Assembly (NCBI GenBank): GCA_029071325.1
Contig: JAIEAP010000010.1
Span: 62,001-126,000 of the forward strand
Length of the DNA stretch: 64,000 bases
Direction: 5' to 3'
Source: Lachnospiraceae bacterium
GTDB lineage: Bacteria > Bacillota > Clostridia > Lachnospirales > Lachnospiraceae
Shown here: in pieces, positions 59,899 through 64,000 of the stretch
Layout of the letters: each line of letters opens with the position of its first letter
Numbering within the stretch: position 1 is the stretch's first letter
Notes under the pieces: generated by a model
What the model saw: the letters and a program-made list of their open reading frames with translations, nothing else
What the model was told of the DNA's origin: nothing
The model's database searches: none
Program-made: the position numbers and the translations under genes

Positions 59899-61038
59899 TC
59901 AACTGTTTTTTACTCCCAGTGCATGGCATATGGTATCCGCCACATAGGTGAATCCATCCATAATACCCAGGTTCTTCCCTGCAAGATTCCTGTTGTACAA
60001 TAACAGCGGCACACACTCCCTGGTATGGTCTGTGGTCTCATCATACGCGGGATCGCAGCCATGATCCGCCGAAATCACCAGCAGGTCATCTTCTCTCAAC
60101 AACTCTAAGAATCCTTCCAGGAAACGGTCAAACTCTGTTATGGCTCTGGCATAACCATCCACATCCCGTCTGTGACCGTAGAGCATGTCAAAGTCCACCA
60201 GGTTCACAAAGCAAAGTCCGTTAAAATCTTTTGCTGCAAGCTCTGATAAACGCGCCATTCCGTCTTGATTTCCGGTAGTCCGATAAGTTTCGGTGATCCC
60301 CTTTCCATTGAAAATGTCATGGATCTTCCCTACTCCGATCACATCCTTCCCGCTGTCCCGCAAAAGATCCAGCATCGTATCTGCAAAGGGCGACAGGGCA
60401 AAATCATGACGGTTCGATGTCCGCACAAACTCCTCCGGGGATGCACCCACAAAGGGGCGGGCAATAACTCTTCCCACGGCCAGCTCTCCCGTCAGCATTT
60501 CCCGGGCAATTTCACAGTATTCATATAATTGCCGTACCGGGACTACTGCCTCATTGGCTGCAATCTGACATACACTGTCAGCGCTTGTATACAGGATCAG
60601 GCTTCCTGTATCCAGATGCTCCTGCCCATAATCCTTAAGCACCTGCGTGCCGGAATATGGTCTGTTGCAGATGCATCTTCGTCCGATCCGCTCCTCAAAT
60701 GCGCTCACAAAGCTATCGGGAAACCCCTGCGGAAATGTAGGCATGGGTTTGCTGCTGACAAGCCCCGCCAATTCCCAGTGTCCGATAATGGTATCCTTGC
60801 CCATACTCCGTTCCCGCAGACGCCCGTAACGGCCGATGGGCGCTTCATGCGGCGTGCCGCAGTCCACACCGTCGATATTGAAAAGTCCAAGTTTACGCAG
60901 ATTGGGGCAGGTAAATTCCCGGCTGCCCGTAATGCTCCTTAAGGTGTTGGTTCCCTCATCCCCAAACTGTGCCGCATCCGGCGCATCTCCGATTCCAAAA
61001 CTGTCTAATACTACAAAAAATACTCTCTTCATCAACAT
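59899..61038 (-). CDS. deoB: Phosphopentomutase (copy 2)
   Basis: Identical 379-aa translation to 55817..56956. Confidence 0.95.
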   Translation of the reverse strand: MLMKRVFFVVLDSFGIGDAPDAAQFGDEGTNTLRSITGSREFTCPNLRKLGLFNIDGVDCGTPHEAPIGRYGRLRERSMGKDTIIGHWELAGLVSSKPMPTFPQGFPDSFVSAFEERIGRRCICNRPYSGTQVLKDYGQEHLDTGSLILYTSADSVCQIAANEAVVPVRQLYEYCEIAREMLTGELAVGRVIARPFVGASPEEFVRTSNRHDFALSPFADTMLDLLRDSGKDVIGVGKIHDIFNGKGITETYRTTGNQDGMARLSELAAKDFNGLCFVNLVDFDMLYGHRRDVDGYARAITEFDRFLEGFLELLREDDLLVISADHGCDPAYDETTDHTRECVPLLLYNRNLAGKNLGIMDGFTYVADTICHALGVKNS

Positions 61039-61079
61039 GGCGTATCCTCCTCCCGTTCCAGTTCCTGCGATGCAGTCCT

Positions 61080-62933
61080 TTACAGCAATAATTCCAGATC
61101 TGCGATCTGCTCCTGTATCTTCTTGCCAATATCCGTATCCTTTACGCGGATGCGTTTCTCCTCTGTCTCAAAAATGTCTGTGCTGGACTCAATATCCTTG
61201 TTCTCTTCCAGCACCTTCTGGATACTCTCAAAGGGCTGGTGCGCTTTCAGGCGCATACAATGAGAATTATAGATCAGGGTATAACCTGCAATCCCCGTCT
61301 TTTTGTGATATGCCTTGCAGAATCCCCCATCAATGATGATCAGCTTTCCGTTCGCCCGCACCGGAGCTTCCCCACTGCTGACCTCCACCGGTGTATGCCC
61401 GTTTATGATATGGGACATAGGAGAATACAATCCGAATTCACGCAGGATCATGTTGCAGATATATTCCTTGTTATAAAACTCATAATACGGATTGCGCGGT
61501 TCTTCAGCCGCCTCCTTGTCCGTAAGATACATTTTCTCAAAGGTTTTGATGGTACGGCCCGACAAGGGCGATGTCTGCGCCGCCCACAGATACCACATAA
61601 AATCTGCCTCCGACTGATCCGCTCCAGTCAGACACACTTTGCGCACAACACGGTCTGCATAATCCAGATACTCCTTTCCTTTGTATATCCTGTCTCCAAT
61701 GCTGATCCCTTCAAAATTCCCCTGTTCGTCCAGCGGTATACAGCCGTGATAGAGAAGATTTTCATTATAACACCGGTACATGCTCCCCTTGGCACACAGA
61801 AACCGGATATGCTGGCGCAGTCTGCCGCTGTTGCGGAACGACCGGCATAACTCCGAGAGCAATTCCCGCTCCTCCGAAGTCAGGCGGTACGGATCCGCCC
61901 GGTCCACCGTGGGGAAATCAGACCTGCTCATGGCATATTTCTTCCCAGCAATTTCCACAGTTCCCTGGTCATAGTCTATTCTTTCCAGCAGCCTGCGGTC
62001 ATCCATCCGATATTCCGGATGTCTTGCGATCAACTGTCCCTCCAGCTTGAACTGCAGCACGGAAATCGCCTGCAATGCCGCTTCCATCAGATCATCCGCA
62101 GGATACTGCCGCTCAGCAAAAAGCACCAATGTCCTCAGGCTAATCCCGTATCCGCTCTCCAGCACCTCAATATTACCGTAACGCATGTTGTTCCGCACTA
62201 CAGCCGCCACACATACCTCTACGCCGGATGCCGCCCCCATCCAGAGCACATCATGGTTGCCCCACTGAATATCCAGAGAATGATAATTCATCAGCAAATC
62301 CATGATCTTATCCGGATGCGGTCCCCTGTCATATATGTCGCCTACAATATGCAGATGATCCACCGCCAGACGTTTGATCAGCTCCGCCAGGGCTATGATA
62401 AATTCATCCGCGATCCTCAGACGGATGATGGTTTCCATGATCTGTCTGTAATATTCAATCTGGTTATCATACTCATCCTCCTGCATATGCAGGAGTTCAT
62501 CCAGAATATAGGCAAACTCCTCCGGCATTGCCTTACGTACCTTGGATCTGGTATATTTGGAGGACCGGTCTTTTGCCAGCGTGATCAGATTCTGAAGATT
62601 GAGCTTATACCAGTCCTCCGTCAGCACCTGATGTTCTTTGAGGGCGTTCAGCTTTTCCTTCGGATAATAAATAAGCGTACAGAATTCCCGCCGTTCCTGC
62701 TCGCTGAGCCCTTTTGCAAAAATCCGATCCACCTTCTCCCTGATCACGCCCGCGCAATTATTAACGATGTGACAGAACGCTTCATATTCTCCATGCAGGT
62801 CACTCATAAAGTGTTCGGTTCCTTTGGGAAGATTTAGGATCGCATTCAGATTGATGATCTCCCGGCATGCCAACTGTTTTGTTGGATATTCCTTAGCCAG
62901 AAGCTCCAGATATTTTTTCTTGTCCCTTTCCAT
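61080..62933 (-). CDS. fbp: Class III fructose-1,6-bisphosphatase (copy 2)
   Basis: Translation identical to copy 1. Confidence 0.94.
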   Translation of the reverse strand: MERDKKKYLELLAKEYPTKQLACREIINLNAILNLPKGTEHFMSDLHGEYEAFCHIVNNCAGVIREKVDRIFAKGLSEQERREFCTLIYYPKEKLNALKEHQVLTEDWYKLNLQNLITLAKDRSSKYTRSKVRKAMPEEFAYILDELLHMQEDEYDNQIEYYRQIMETIIRLRIADEFIIALAELIKRLAVDHLHIVGDIYDRGPHPDKIMDLLMNYHSLDIQWGNHDVLWMGAASGVEVCVAAVVRNNMRYGNIEVLESGYGISLRTLVLFAERQYPADDLMEAALQAISVLQFKLEGQLIARHPEYRMDDRRLLERIDYDQGTVEIAGKKYAMSRSDFPTVDRADPYRLTSEERELLSELCRSFRNSGRLRQHIRFLCAKGSMYRCYNENLLYHGCIPLDEQGNFEGISIGDRIYKGKEYLDYADRVVRKVCLTGADQSEADFMWYLWAAQTSPLSGRTIKTFEKMYLTDKEAAEEPRNPYYEFYNKEYICNMILREFGLYSPMSHIINGHTPVEVSSGEAPVRANGKLIIIDGGFCKAYHKKTGIAGYTLIYNSHCMRLKAHQPFESIQKVLEENKDIESSTDIFETEEKRIRVKDTDIGKKIQEQIADLELLL

Positions 62934-63031
62934 AATCCCTCCTGTGAACAATTCCTGTTTTTGATACAAAGCACCGGGACACGGCACATACGCCATACCC
63001 CGGTACTGTTCTATTCCATTTACGATTCACT

Positions 63032-64000
63032 TTATTCTCTGTGCATGGAGAAAGTCTCCATCCGATAGTGCTCCAAATTCTCCAGGATCTTGCGGTCATC
63101 AGCTTTTGACAGCAGATCATCCCGCAGCTTCCTGGTGGAAACCATATCATTGTAGGAACTCGGTCCGCCGACACAGCCGCCTTCGCATACCATACCTTCA
63201 ATGAAATCTTCCGGAAGCTTTCCTGCCTTCATCAGCATCAGGAACTTCTTGCAGTCCGTAGCTCCGTTTGCCTGGCAGACCTTCGCGTCAATCTCCTCGT
63301 TCATCTCCTTCATACTCTGAAGCACAGCCGCCGTAACACCGCCGGAATTACCGAAACGCTTACCATAGATGGAGGACTCCTGATAAGAAGTATCGTCCGC
63401 CTCCAGGGTCACATTCTTCGCCCTCATAATAGCCCGGATCTCACTGTAAGTAAGCACATAATCGCAGTTGCCCTCGATTGCCTGATCCACAACCTCCGAT
63501 TTTTTGGCGATACAGGGTCCGATAAATACCGTAATTGCATCCGGGTCTTTCGCCTTGATCATACGGGATACCGCACACATGGGAGAGACCGTGGTGGATA
63601 TGCGGTCTGCGAGTTCCGGGAAGTGCTTGCGCACCATATTTACAAAACCGGGACAGCAGGATGTTACCTTCTTCTGACCTTCCTTGTATGCCTCTACCCA
63701 TTCCTCCGCTTCGGATGCCGCGGTCATATCTCCGCCGAGACCAACCTCAACAAATCCGTTGAAGCCAACATCACGCATGGCTTTCTTCCAGCTATTCATG
63801 GTGATATTCGCGCCAAACTGACCTTCCGTAGCCGGCGCAGCCATGGCATACACCTTTTTATCCGATTTTAACGCTTCGATCACATCTACGATAAATGTCT
63901 TGGAACCGATAGCGCCAAAAGGACAACTATGGATACATTTTCCACAGCGGATACATTTCTCCTCATCAATGACAGAAATACCGTGCTCGTCATATGTAAT
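63032..64000 (-). CDS. [FeFe]-hydrogenase-like catalytic protein with N-terminal 4Fe-4S domain (runs off window)
   Basis: Frame stays open to the window edge: 'EEKCIRCGKCIHSCPFGAIGS'; H-cluster motifs 'TSCCPGFVNM', 'FIGPCIAKKSE', 'EGMVCEGGCVGGPSS'. Confidence 0.87.
   Translation of the reverse strand: MTYDEHGISVIDEEKCIRCGKCIHSCPFGAIGSKTFIVDVIEALKSDKKVYAMAAPATEGQFGANITMNSWKKAMRDVGFNGFVEVGLGGDMTAASEAEEWVEAYKEGQKKVTSCCPGFVNMVRKHFPELADRISTTVSPMCAVSRMIKAKDPDAITVFIGPCIAKKSEVVDQAIEGNCDYVLTYSEIRAIMRAKNVTLEADDTSYQESSIYGKRFGNSGGVTAAVLQSMKEMNEEIDAKVCQANGATDCKKFLMLMKAGKLPEDFIEGMVCEGGCVGGPSSYNDMVSTRKLRDDLLSKADDRKILENLEHYRMETFSMHRE

Larger units (their letters stand above)
55542..63708. repeat. Direct tandem duplication, unit 4082 bp (55542-59626 and 59624-63708)
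   Basis: All ORFs in the second copy are identical to the first at a constant +4082 offset; the copies overlap by a 3-bp CCG microhomology at 59624-59626. Confidence 0.96.

Overview
64 kb of a Firmicutes chromosome, probably Lachnospiraceae-like from gene content and synteny. Almost all genes are on the minus strand. Main contents: (1) a compact ~20 kb minus-strand gene string (23022->3162) encoding an HD-GYP protein, two paralogous membrane-anchored proteins, a membrane-anchored McrB-like AAA+ ATPase with a possible DUF2357-like partner, a SipW/ER-type signal peptidase, three small exported proteins and a 3678-aa GLUG-repeat surface protein. It looks like an undescribed SipW-linked surface assembly system. 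(2) An isc-cys cluster with two Rrf2 regulators. (3) A large GH13 surface amylase. (4) An intergenic ~660-bp imperfect inverted repeat (about 44037-44699) that forms a giant hairpin and that no ORF explains. (5) Housekeeping genes (der, plsY, gpsA, rnhB, rbgA, lepB x2, rplS, deoB, fbp). (6) A 4082-bp direct tandem duplication (55542-59626 / 59624-63708) that duplicates deoB and fbp and leaves truncated rplS and [FeFe]-hydrogenase fragments at a 3-bp microhomology junction; it is either very recent or an assembly artefact. (7) Dispersed palindromic repeats with a conserved loop and different but self-complementary stems. All calls come from reading the sequence and the supplied ORFs; no database search was run.
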